DNA of 13,254 nucleotides from Pseudomonadota bacterium (lineage in GTDB: Bacteria; Desulfobacterota; Desulfarculia; Desulfarculales; JAHJDS01). Numbering within the stretch: position 1 is the stretch's first letter; each line of letters opens with the position of its first letter. The notes beneath the pieces were generated by a model. It did not search any database and was not told where the DNA came from. It worked only from the letters and a program-made list of their open reading frames with translations. Positions 1 to 6,565 of the stretch are shown one piece after another. The position numbers and the translations under genes are program-made. The DNA lies in contig JAHJDS010000326.1 of NCBI GenBank assembly GCA_018812395.1, forward strand, positions 1-13,254. Reading direction: 5' to 3'.

Positions 1-1
1 C

Positions 2-478
2 CTGTCCATCCTGGACGGCGGCTTCGCCTTTGTGGGGGACGGCCAGAACCGGATCACCACCGGCCACGCCCAGAACGTCTCGGCCGGGCTGATCGCCGCG
101 GCCGACTCGCCCCGGGCCCAGGGCCGGGTCTATCACGTGGCCGATGATGACCGACCGACCATGCGGGAGTTTTTAGGCCGTCTCTGCCACGCGGGCGGCC
201 TCGAACTGCCCGGGCGTCGGATGCCCTATGGCCTGGCCTACGGGGCCGCCTGGGCCGCGGAACGGATAAGGGCCATCGGCCTCAAGGCCCCAATGGTGCT
301 CTCCCGGCCGTACGTCATCCACGTCGGCCGGACCTGGACCCTTGACGATAGCCGCGCCCGTCAGGAACTGGGCTACCGGCCCGCGGTCTCCATGGACGAG
401 GGATTCGAGCGCCTGGCCGCCTGGATCGTTGACTGCGGCGGGCTGGAGGCCGCCTTGGGACGGGGCCCCCGGGCCTGA
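2..478 (+). CDS. NAD-dependent epimerase/dehydratase, C-terminal part (partial at left edge)
   Basis: An open frame enters from the left edge (first full codon at base 2) and ends at TGA 476-478, so only about the last 158 residues are present. The GTG at base 32 lies inside this frame and is not a credible start. The sequence TTGHAQNVSAGLIAAAD followed by GRVYHVADD and MREFLGRLC is the substrate-domain pattern of extended short-chain dehydrogenases (3-beta-HSD/NAD-epimerase type): a conserved His-x-x-Asn-like helix, then a 'G-x-x-Y-x-V-x-D' strand and an helix beginning with T/REF. The Rossmann GxxGxxG and catalytic YxxxK motifs must lie upstream, outside the window. The C-terminal RQELGYRPAVSMDEGF is the usual end of such enzymes. 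It faces larC with only 8 bases between the two stops. The substrate cannot be told from this part. Confidence 0.85.
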   Translation: MSILDGGFAFVGDGQNRITTGHAQNVSAGLIAAADSPRAQGRVYHVADDDRPTMREFLGRLCHAGGLELPGRRMPYGLAYGAAWAAERIRAIGLKAPMVLSRPYVIHVGRTWTLDDSRARQELGYRPAVSMDEGFERLAAWIVDCGGLEAALGRGPRA

Positions 479-486
479 GGCGGCGG

Positions 487-1674
487 TCAGCCCCGGTTTT
501 TGATCAGGGCCGCCACCAGGGCGGCCTCATAAATTACCCGGGCCGGCACGCCCCGGGCCTCGGCCAGGCGGCGGACGTCGTCGTACTCCGGGGCCACCAT
601 CGGCCGCTCGCCAGCGGGGCGGCCGACCTTGATCCGGACCGGGCCGTACTCGGTCTCGACCGTTTCCACCTCCCGCCAAAGGACCCAGCGCCGCACCTCT
701 TGGTGGCGGACTCCCAGCGAGCCGGTCTCGACGAGTAACATCTCGGCCAGGCGCGGCCCGTCCTCGACCCGGGCCATGACCGAGATTTCGACCCCGGGCC
801 GGCCCTTTTTCATCATCAGCGGCGTCAAGGCCACGTCCAGGGCCCCGGCCAGGACTAAAGACTCGGCGGCGGCGGCCAAGAGTTCGGGCGTCTGATCGTC
901 GATCCGCGTACTCAGGAGGGCCACCGTCTCGACCCCCAGCCCCGGCGCTCCTTCTGGCCGTCTTCCCCGGAACACGCGGAGCAAATTGGGCCGGTCCTCG
1001 AGCCGGCGCGATCCCAGGCCGTGCCCCACCCGGTCGATTGTCATCTCCGGCAGCGGGCCGAAGCCGTTTGACAGGACCACGGCCAGGGCCGCGCCCGTGG
1101 GCGTCACCAGTTCGACCGGGGCCGGGTCGCCGATCACCGGCGCCCCTTGGAGCAGCCGGGCCGTGGCCGGGGCGGGCAGAGGCAGCCGGCCGTGGGCCGT
1201 GTCCACGAACCCGCGGCCCAGGGGCAGGGGCGAGCAGGTCACCTCGAGGTCGCCCAGGGCCTCGACCAGGGCGGCCGCGCCGACGATGTCCACGATCGAG
1301 TCCACGGCGCCCACCTCATGGAAGTGGACCCGCTCGACCTCGACGCCGTGGACCGCCGCTTCGGCCTCGGCCAGCCGAAAAAAGATACTGACGGCCCGGG
1401 TCTTGACCGCCTCGCCCAGGGACGAGTCCTCGATCAGACGCCGGATGTCATCCCAGTGACGATGGCCCTCGACCCCGGCCGCATATTTGATCTCGACCCT
1501 GGTCCCGGCGATGCCCCCCCGCGTGTCCCGGGACGTCAAGACCTCGACGCCGCCGAGCCCCAAAGCCCGAACCGCGTCTCGAACCACGTCCACGTCCGCT
1601 CCGGCGTCGATCAGCGCCGCCAGAAACATGTCGCCCGACAGACCGGCAAAGACGTCCAGGTACAACAGATTCAC
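487..1674 (-). CDS. larC: LarC, nickel insertion protein for the nickel-pincer nucleotide cofactor
   Basis: The 395-residue product matches the full-length LarC (TIGR00299/DUF111) pattern. It has an N-terminal LYLDVFAGLSGDMF, HRHWDDIRRL (about 71-80), HFHEVGAVD (117-125), PLGRGFVDTAHGRLPLPAPA, and a LarC2-like C-terminal half with IDDQTPELL and MKKGRPG (288-294). LarC is known as a CTP-dependent cyclometallase that places nickel into the pyridinium bis-thiocarboxylate nucleotide, giving the cofactor of lactate racemase and related racemases/epimerases. In Lactobacillus plantarum the gene is split and joined by frameshifting; here it is one continuous frame. The start is GTG at 1674-1672, overlapping the TGA of the upstream CNNM gene by four bases (GTGA), which suggests translational coupling. 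larB, larE and larA are not in the window, so the client enzyme is unknown. Confidence 0.93.
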   Translation of the reverse strand: MNLLYLDVFAGLSGDMFLAALIDAGADVDVVRDAVRALGLGGVEVLTSRDTRGGIAGTRVEIKYAAGVEGHRHWDDIRRLIEDSSLGEAVKTRAVSIFFRLAEAEAAVHGVEVERVHFHEVGAVDSIVDIVGAAALVEALGDLEVTCSPLPLGRGFVDTAHGRLPLPAPATARLLQGAPVIGDPAPVELVTPTGAALAVVLSNGFGPLPEMTIDRVGHGLGSRRLEDRPNLLRVFRGRRPEGAPGLGVETVALLSTRIDDQTPELLAAAAESLVLAGALDVALTPLMMKKGRPGVEISVMARVEDGPRLAEMLLVETGSLGVRHQEVRRWVLWREVETVETEYGPVRIKVGRPAGERPMVAPEYDDVRRLAEARGVPARVIYEAALVAALIKNRG

Positions 1675-2987
1675 GAGGCCTCCTGGCCCGTCCCGGGCGC
1701 GGAACCGGCGGTGCCCGATCCGGTCGGCACGGCCGGACGGGCCGGTCCCCGCCGGGCCAGGACCAGGTCCACGGTCCGCGGTCCGGCCTCGGTCACGGTG
1801 TATGTCCAGTCCCGCCAGACGACGGTGTCGCCCTTCCGGGGGATGCGTCCCAGTTGATCCAGAATGAAACCGCCCAGGGTCTCGTAATCATCGTCCCGGG
1901 GCAGGCGGGTCTTAAGCTTTTGGTTCAACTCCTCGATCTCGATCCGCGGCCGCAGCACCCAGCCGCCCCCGGGCCTTTCCTCGATGAGATCCATTGGCCG
2001 TGACAACTCGTCGTCGATCCGCCCGGCGATCTCCTCGAACAGGTCGTGGCTGGACACCACCCCCACCGCGCCGCCGTACTCGTCGACGACCACGGTCAGG
2101 CGTTCGCCCTGATTCTGCATCATCTCCAGGACCCGGTCCAGGGAGGCCGACTCGGGGACGTAGAGGGCCTCCCGCATGAAATCGATCACCCGTTCGGACT
2201 GATCGGGGGCGTCGAGGACGTCCAACAATTCAACGTGGCCGACCAGATTGTCCACCCGGCCCTCGAAGAGCGGCAGGCGCGAGTAGCCGGTCCGCCGAAA
2301 CTCGGCCCAGGTCTGGGCCACCGTGGCCGTGACCGGCAGGGCGACCACCTCGACCAAAGGCACCATGGCGTCGTGCACCCGGCGGTGGTGAAACCTAAAC
2401 AGCCGGTCGATGAACAGCCGCTCGTCGGGGCTCAGTTCGAGTTCGGTCGGGTCCAGCCGGAGGGCCAGCCGGAGGTCCTCGCGAGAAAGCACGGCCGCCC
2501 GCCCGCCAGGCTCCTGGCCGAACAGGCGCAGCACCAGGCGGGTGGTCCGGCTGAGAAGCCAGACCAGGGGGAACAGCGCCAGGGAGATGGTCCACAACAA
2601 CGGCGCCGCCCAGACCGCCCACCGCGGGGCCATGGCCCGACTCAGGGACTTGGGCAACACCTCGCCGAAATAGAGGAGCGTCAGCGGCAGGGACGCCACG
2701 GCCACCAAGCCCCCGGCCGGACCCATCAGGTCAATGAGCAGGGCGGTGCACAAGGTGGTGTTGGCCACGACACTGCCCTGGTTGCCCAGGAGCGTCGTCG
2801 ACAACAGCCACTCGGGATTGGCCTTGAGCCTGAGCGCCGCCCCGGCCCCGGCCGAGCCCTCTTGCTGGCGGCGGACGAAGAAGCTCTCCGGCGTCGAGAT
2901 CAGGGCCAGTTCGGTGCCGGCGAAAAAGGCCTCGAACAGGAGCAGGCCGCCCCAAATCAGAACCAGGATTATGATCTCGCCCGTCAC
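1671..2987 (-). CDS. CNNM/CorC-HlyC family membrane protein (DUF21-CBS-CorC), second of a tandem pair
   Basis: The 438-residue product has a DUF21 transmembrane domain (about 1-160) with FFAGTELAL (21-29) and FGEVLPKS (107-114), hydrophobic segments near 5-24, 73-108 and 125-157, a CBS pair (about 205-325) containing SRLPLFEG and VVVDEYGGAVGVVS, and a C-terminal CorC_HlyC domain (about 342-412) with DDDYETLGGFILDQLGRIP. This is the order of CNNM-type proteins (YtfL, CorC, MpfA, 'hemolysin family'), which are implicated in magnesium and other divalent-cation efflux; the CBS pair binds ATP in studied members. The start is GTG at 2987-2985, directly after the TAG of the preceding paralogue with no gap, and the stop overlaps the larC start. 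A low-complexity Pro/Gly/Thr tail follows the CorC domain. The transported ion is not visible from sequence. Confidence 0.9.
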   Translation of the reverse strand: MTGEIIILVLIWGGLLLFEAFFAGTELALISTPESFFVRRQQEGSAGAGAALRLKANPEWLLSTTLLGNQGSVVANTTLCTALLIDLMGPAGGLVAVASLPLTLLYFGEVLPKSLSRAMAPRWAVWAAPLLWTISLALFPLVWLLSRTTRLVLRLFGQEPGGRAAVLSREDLRLALRLDPTELELSPDERLFIDRLFRFHHRRVHDAMVPLVEVVALPVTATVAQTWAEFRRTGYSRLPLFEGRVDNLVGHVELLDVLDAPDQSERVIDFMREALYVPESASLDRVLEMMQNQGERLTVVVDEYGGAVGVVSSHDLFEEIAGRIDDELSRPMDLIEERPGGGWVLRPRIEIEELNQKLKTRLPRDDDYETLGGFILDQLGRIPRKGDTVVWRDWTYTVTEAGPRTVDLVLARRGPARPAVPTGSGTAGSAPGTGQEAS

Positions 2988-4238
2988 CTACTCGCCCGCC
3001 ACTTCCAGTTTGAGCCCGGTCAGCCGGGTCCCTTCCCGGCCGGTGACCGTGAAGGTGAACTCCTCCCAGGTGAGGCTCTCGCCCGATTCGGGCAGACGCC
3101 CCAGGGCCGCCAGGACAAAACCGCCGACGGTCTCGTAGTCCCCGCGCGGCAACTGGCGACCGAAGCGCTCGGTGAACGCCCCCGCCGGCCAGCGGGGGTT
3201 GACCAGCCACCGGCCCGGGCCGATGGGCCGGACAAAGGGTTGGCCCAGGAGCGAGCTGCCCTCGGCGCGGTCGAACAGCCGCCCCAGGACGTCGTTCATC
3301 GTCACCAGCCCGGCCACGCCGCCGTATTCGTCCACCACCACCGCCATCCGGAGTCGGCTGGTCTTGAGGTCGTCGAATACCGCGGCCACCGATCTGGCCT
3401 CGGGGACGAACAGCGGCGGCTTGAGAAGCGAACCGAGGTCGAGGCCCGGTTCACTGTCCAGGCGCAGGAGGTCCTTGGCCGGAAGCAGCCCGACCACGTC
3501 GTCGGGATCGCCGCCGGTCACGACCACGTGGGCGAACCCGGCCTCCTTGACGCGCCGCTTGAGTTCCGAGGGCGGCGTGTCCGCGGCCAACGAAGAGACT
3601 TCGGTCCGGGGCGTCATGATCTCGGACACCCGCTTGTCCTTGAGGGCCAGGATGCGGTGGATCCAGTCCCGCTCCTGGCGACTGAGTTCGCCCTGGCTGA
3701 AACCGTGATCGACCCAGATCAGGAAGTCCTCCTCGGCCACCGTCTCCTTGTGACGGACCGTTTCCACGCCCAGCAGCCTCTGGGTGAGGGCCAGCAGCCA
3801 CATGACCACCTGCCGGGCCGGGGCCAGGAGCCGGACGGAAAGGGCGACGGGTCGGGCCACGATCCGGACCGACCGCTCCGGGGAGGACAAGGCGATGGTC
3901 TTGGGGATGATCTCGCAGGCCAGCAGGATCACCGGCGTCATCACCGCCAGGGCGACGTACTGCCCGCCGCTCGGCCACCAGGCGATGCAAGCGGCCGTGA
4001 ACAGGGACGCGGCGACGACGTTGATCGCCTCGTTGCCCATGACGATGGTGACGATCAGGCGGCGGGGCCGATCCAGGAGGCGGTTGACCACCGCGACGAA
4101 GGGCCGCTTGTCCTTGGACAGGCGCAGCAGATGGACCCTGGTCAGGGAGAAGAGGGCCGCCTCGGAGCCGGAAAAGAAGGCGGACAAGAGCAGCAGGACG
4201 AAGACCAGGCCCAGCCTGATGACTTCCGACGTCTCCAA
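2988..4238 (-). CDS. CNNM/CorC-HlyC family membrane protein (DUF21-CBS-CorC), first of a tandem pair
   Basis: This gene has the same architecture as its downstream neighbour. An N-terminal DUF21 domain contains FSGSEAALFSL and LACEIIPKTIAL. A CBS pair contains MTPRTEVSSL and VVVDEYGGVAGLVTMNDVL. A CorC_HlyC domain contains RGDYETVGGFVLAALGRLP. The open frame extends to 4340, but that extension lies inside the end of the sigma-54 activator and reads as non-family sequence (RRQQEGRGPEAG...). The likely start is TTG at 4238-4236 (about 416 residues), two bases after the activator's TGA; a CTG at 4244-4242 is a weaker alternative. No strong ribosome site precedes either, so translation probably depends on coupling. 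The family is linked to divalent-cation efflux and cation resistance. Two adjacent non-identical copies could form a heterodimer, which is inference. Confidence 0.88.
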   Translation of the reverse strand: METSEVIRLGLVFVLLLLSAFFSGSEAALFSLTRVHLLRLSKDKRPFVAVVNRLLDRPRRLIVTIVMGNEAINVVAASLFTAACIAWWPSGGQYVALAVMTPVILLACEIIPKTIALSSPERSVRIVARPVALSVRLLAPARQVVMWLLALTQRLLGVETVRHKETVAEEDFLIWVDHGFSQGELSRQERDWIHRILALKDKRVSEIMTPRTEVSSLAADTPPSELKRRVKEAGFAHVVVTGGDPDDVVGLLPAKDLLRLDSEPGLDLGSLLKPPLFVPEARSVAAVFDDLKTSRLRMAVVVDEYGGVAGLVTMNDVLGRLFDRAEGSSLLGQPFVRPIGPGRWLVNPRWPAGAFTERFGRQLPRGDYETVGGFVLAALGRLPESGESLTWEEFTFTVTGREGTRLTGLKLEVAGE

Positions 4239-4240
4239 GT

Positions 4241-5929
4241 TCAGTCCGACTTCTGCAGGCCGTATCGCTTCAGCTTGTCGTACAGGGTCGACAAGGCGAT
4301 GCCCAGCTTCTGGGCCGCGGCCTTCTTGTTGCCGCCGCACTCGACCAGGACGGCCTGGATGTGGCGCTTTTCCACGTCGGCCAGGGAGCCCCCGTCAGCG
4401 GCGCCGACGTCGAGGGCCGCCTCGGCCTCATCGCCGGGCGCGGCGCCGGCCGCGGCCAACGAGAACTGGATGTGCTCCGGCCCCAGGGTCGGGCCGTCGG
4501 CCATGACCAGGGCCCGCAGGATGACGTTTTTCAGCTCCCGGACGTTGCCCGGCCAGGGGTGGGCCATCAGTCGGGCCATGGCCTCGGGGGGCACGGTCAC
4601 GTCCTCGGTCTCGAGGCCGGCCTCTCGGCGGCCCTGCTCGACAAAACGGCGGACCAGGAGGGGAATGTCCTCGGTCCGGGCCGCCAGGGGAGGCAGGGCG
4701 ATGGGGATGATGAACAACCGGAAGTAGAGGTCCTCGCGGAATTTGCCCTCCCGGACCATGTCCACCAGTCGGCGGTGGGTGGCGGCGATGACCCGGGTGT
4801 TGATGTCGATCACCTCGGTGCCGCCGACCCTTTTGAGGGTCCGCTCCTCGAGAAAGCGCAGCAGTTTGGGCTGCATCTGGAGCGGCAGTTCGCCGATCTC
4901 GTCTAAAAAGACCGTGCCGCCGTGACCGACCTCGAAGGCCCCGGCCCGCCGCCCCACCGCGCCGGTGAAGGCCCCCTTCTCGTGACCGAAGAGTTCCGAC
5001 TCGATCAGGGTCTCGGGGATCGAGCCGCAGTCCACGGTCGAGAACGGCCCGGTCGACCGCCGCGACAGGGCGTGAATGGCCCGGGCGGCCAGTTCCTTGC
5101 CCGAGCCGGTCGGGCCCTCGATGATGACCGTGGCGTCGCTCTTGGCCGCCCGCCGGATGAGGGAATAGACCCGCTGCATGGCCAGCGAGGTCCCGACCAG
5201 GTCAACCAACCCGGTCAATGTCTCGGGGGCCTCGAGCGCCTCCTCTTCTTCCCCCCGGGCCCCCAGGGTCAGCGTGTAGGGGCCGAGGCCCAGACTGGAG
5301 CCGAAGGAGAAGGGCGCCTCGACCACTCGGCGGCCGTCGAGCAGGGTGCCGTTGGTCGAGCCCAAATCCTTGACCCGGTACTCGCCGCCCACGAAGAAGA
5401 CCTCGACGTGGCGTCCCGAGACGTGGGGGTCGGGCAGGGACACGTCGTTGTCCGGATGGCGGCCGATGGTGATCCGCTCCCGGTCCATGTGGTACACTTG
5501 GCCGGTGACCTGGCCGTCGGTCCGGTTGATGACCAGTTGGGCCTCGAAATTGAGGAAGCTGTTGCGCTCGTCGGCCGCGCCCAGGTCGATCATGACCGTC
5601 TTGTCGGCCTCGTAATCGTCCATCTGGTCCGGGGGTTCGGGCGCCTCCTCGGACCACACCCGGAGGCGGTAGTCGAGGATCTCGATCACGTCCCCGGGGG
5701 CGATCTCGGCCGTGTCCTTGTTTTGGCCGTCGATGATGACGCCCAGTCCCGAGGTGTCCTCGACCAGAAAGACGTCTCCCAGGCGGCGAACGACCGCCTG
5801 TCGGGGCAGGAGTTTTTCGTCCGGGATGACCACCTCGGCCGGCGCCTCCCGACCGATGACGCACTGGTCGCCCTGGATCGTGACCCGTCGCGTTGAACCG
5901 GACTCCTCGATTATTTCCAGATAAAACAT
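4241..5929 (-). CDS. Sigma-54-dependent transcriptional activator with two FHA domains and Fis-type HTH
   Basis: The 562-residue product holds, in order: an N-terminal FHA-like domain (about 3-92), a canonical FHA domain (about 130-225) with IGRHPDND (155-162), SGRH (171-174) and STNGT (191-195), an AAA+ sigma-54 interaction domain (about 242-475), and a Fis-type helix-turn-helix (about 518-557). The AAA+ core has Walker A GPTGSGKE (272-279), an intact GAFTGA loop (319-324), Walker B GTVFLDEIGE, FREDLYFRL with arginine-finger residues, and HPWPGNVRELKN. It should remodel sigma-54 RNA polymerase, with phosphothreonine binding by FHA2 as the likely input, implying a Ser/Thr kinase elsewhere. 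FHA1 is degenerate (LLPRQ in place of S-x-x-H, no Asn in the NG loop). The start is ATG at 5929, preceded by TAGGG. It leads the CNNM-CNNM-larC operon and is divergent from a sigma-54 promoter at 6153, its obvious candidate target. Confidence 0.95.
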   Translation of the reverse strand: MFYLEIIEESGSTRRVTIQGDQCVIGREAPAEVVIPDEKLLPRQAVVRRLGDVFLVEDTSGLGVIIDGQNKDTAEIAPGDVIEILDYRLRVWSEEAPEPPDQMDDYEADKTVMIDLGAADERNSFLNFEAQLVINRTDGQVTGQVYHMDRERITIGRHPDNDVSLPDPHVSGRHVEVFFVGGEYRVKDLGSTNGTLLDGRRVVEAPFSFGSSLGLGPYTLTLGARGEEEEALEAPETLTGLVDLVGTSLAMQRVYSLIRRAAKSDATVIIEGPTGSGKELAARAIHALSRRSTGPFSTVDCGSIPETLIESELFGHEKGAFTGAVGRRAGAFEVGHGGTVFLDEIGELPLQMQPKLLRFLEERTLKRVGGTEVIDINTRVIAATHRRLVDMVREGKFREDLYFRLFIIPIALPPLAARTEDIPLLVRRFVEQGRREAGLETEDVTVPPEAMARLMAHPWPGNVRELKNVILRALVMADGPTLGPEHIQFSLAAAGAAPGDEAEAALDVGAADGGSLADVEKRHIQAVLVECGGNKKAAAQKLGIALSTLYDKLKRYGLQKSD

Positions 5930-5996
5930 CGCCCTACACCACCACTAACAGGTCTCTGCCCCGACGCGCCCGGCCCGTTTCGGCGGACGGCTAAGC

Positions 5997-6028
5997 CCGG
6001 ATTCCGGATTGTGATTTTCGGAATCCGG
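5997..6028. repeat. 10-bp perfect inverted repeat, candidate upstream activating site
   Basis: CCGGATTCCG (5997-6006) and CGGAATCCGG (6019-6028) are exact reverse complements separated by 12 bases, so the repeat is 22 bp centre to centre, about two helical turns. A related but imperfect third element, CCGATTCTCG (6041-6050), follows after another 12-base gap. The site lies roughly 150-180 bp upstream of the predicted start of the sigma-54 promoter at 6153, the usual distance for an enhancer bound by a sigma-54 activator, and about 70-100 bp upstream of the activator's own start codon, so it could also serve autoregulation. Binding by the adjacent activator is inferred, not shown. Confidence 0.6.
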
Positions 6029-6152
6029 CACTCTGTTTTTCCGATTCTCGAAATATCGACTCCCCGAGCCGATGATGGCCGGAACCACTTCCACGGCCAA
6101 GGGGTCAAAAGTACAGGACTTTGAGGGCAAGACCGGCCCGCCGACCGTCGGC

Positions 6153-6167
6153 TGGCACGTCCCTTGC
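6153..6167 (+). promoter_or_regulatory. Sigma-54 (-24/-12) promoter
   Basis: TGGCACG at 6153-6159, four bases, then TTGC at 6164-6167 match the sigma-54 consensus TGGCACG-N4-TTGC. The invariant GG (6154-6155) and GC (6166-6167) are separated by exactly 10 bases. The transcript would start near 6179 and run into the small gene at 6204, whose ribosome site begins at 6187. The promoter is divergent from the sigma-54 activator gene at 5929. Confidence 0.85.
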
Positions 6168-6186
6168 CCCTGATCAGGCAAACCCC

Positions 6187-6195
6187 AAGGTGAGG
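6187..6195 (+). promoter_or_regulatory. Ribosome binding site of the small Cys-rich gene
   Basis: AAGGTGAGG lies 8 bases before the ATG at 6204. Together with the sigma-54 promoter a few bases upstream it supports translation of a gene short enough to be missed. Confidence 0.65.
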
Positions 6196-6203
6196 TTACG
6201 ACC

Positions 6204-6437
6204 ATGGGTAGTAAAACCCCCCACCGCAATCCCGTCCGCCGAATGGGTGACCGTAACGTCCTCTGCCATGATTACAACTCCTGCCTTGACCTGGCCGCCG
6301 GGAAGAAGTGGCGGACCTTCTGCTGTGACTATTGCGTCTTCCAGTCGCAATACTACATCCCCGCCCCACACGAATTGGACATCCAACCATACCTGGCTTT
6401 GATCGCCACCGTGCTCGGCGAGAATCGGGCTGCCTGA
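6204..6437 (+). CDS. Small Cys-rich (possible zinc-binding) protein under a sigma-54 promoter
   Basis: The 77-residue product has a basic N-terminus (HRNPVRRMGDR), then Cys21-x5-Cys27 and Cys41-x2-Cys44 (with Cys40 adjacent) around a W-x2-F segment, and a hydrophobic C-terminal helix (YLALIATVL). The spacing suggests a small zinc ribbon or metal-binding fold. It resembles short uncharacterised proteins of Desulfobacterota with a 'DRNV-x-C-x-x-Y-x-x-CLD-x-A...W...C-x-x-C' pattern, recalled from memory and not searched. The start is ATG at 6204 with a good ribosome site 8 bases upstream and a sigma-54 promoter about 25 bases further up; a perfect hairpin follows the stop. Context suggests it is the dedicated target of the divergent FHA/sigma-54 activator. 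Its function is unknown. Confidence 0.75.
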   Translation: MGSKTPHRNPVRRMGDRNVLCHDYNSCLDLAAGKKWRTFCCDYCVFQSQYYIPAPHELDIQPYLALIATVLGENRAA

Positions 6438-6458
6438 GCTGGTCGGCCACACGCCTTC

Positions 6459-6484
6459 ACCCCGGGGCGCCCCCGCCCCGGGGT
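6459..6484. terminator. Perfect GC hairpin after the small gene (possible terminator lacking a T-run)
   Basis: ACCCCGGGGCG (6459-6469) and CGCCCCGGGGT (6474-6484) form an 11-bp perfect stem with a CCCC loop, 22 bases past the stop at 6437. The core CGGGGCGCCCCC recurs at about 6492-6503, giving alternative pairings. It sits between convergent genes (small gene and ThiF-like gene) and has no T-run on either strand, so it may stop or protect transcripts without being a classic intrinsic terminator. Confidence 0.4.
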
Positions 6485-6565
6485 CCCCTGCCGGGGCGCC
6501 CCCTTCCGTCCCATAACTAGCACAAGACAGAAGCTTTTTGCAAGGCCGCCCTCGGTTTAGGGATC

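Noticed and set aside
32..34. GTG at 32 as the start of the first gene
   Set aside because: The frame is open to the window edge and the product lacks the N-terminal Rossmann half, so the real start lies outside.
2046..4727. 893-codon open frame on the plus strand
   Set aside because: It lies antisense to the two CNNM genes and the activator, which have clear domains. Its product is a low-complexity Gly/Arg/Pro/Gln/His mixture, the usual artefact of high-GC codon bias.
4922..5896. 324-codon open frame on the plus strand
   Set aside because: It is antisense to the FHA and AAA+ parts of the activator, which carries intact Walker and GAFTGA motifs.
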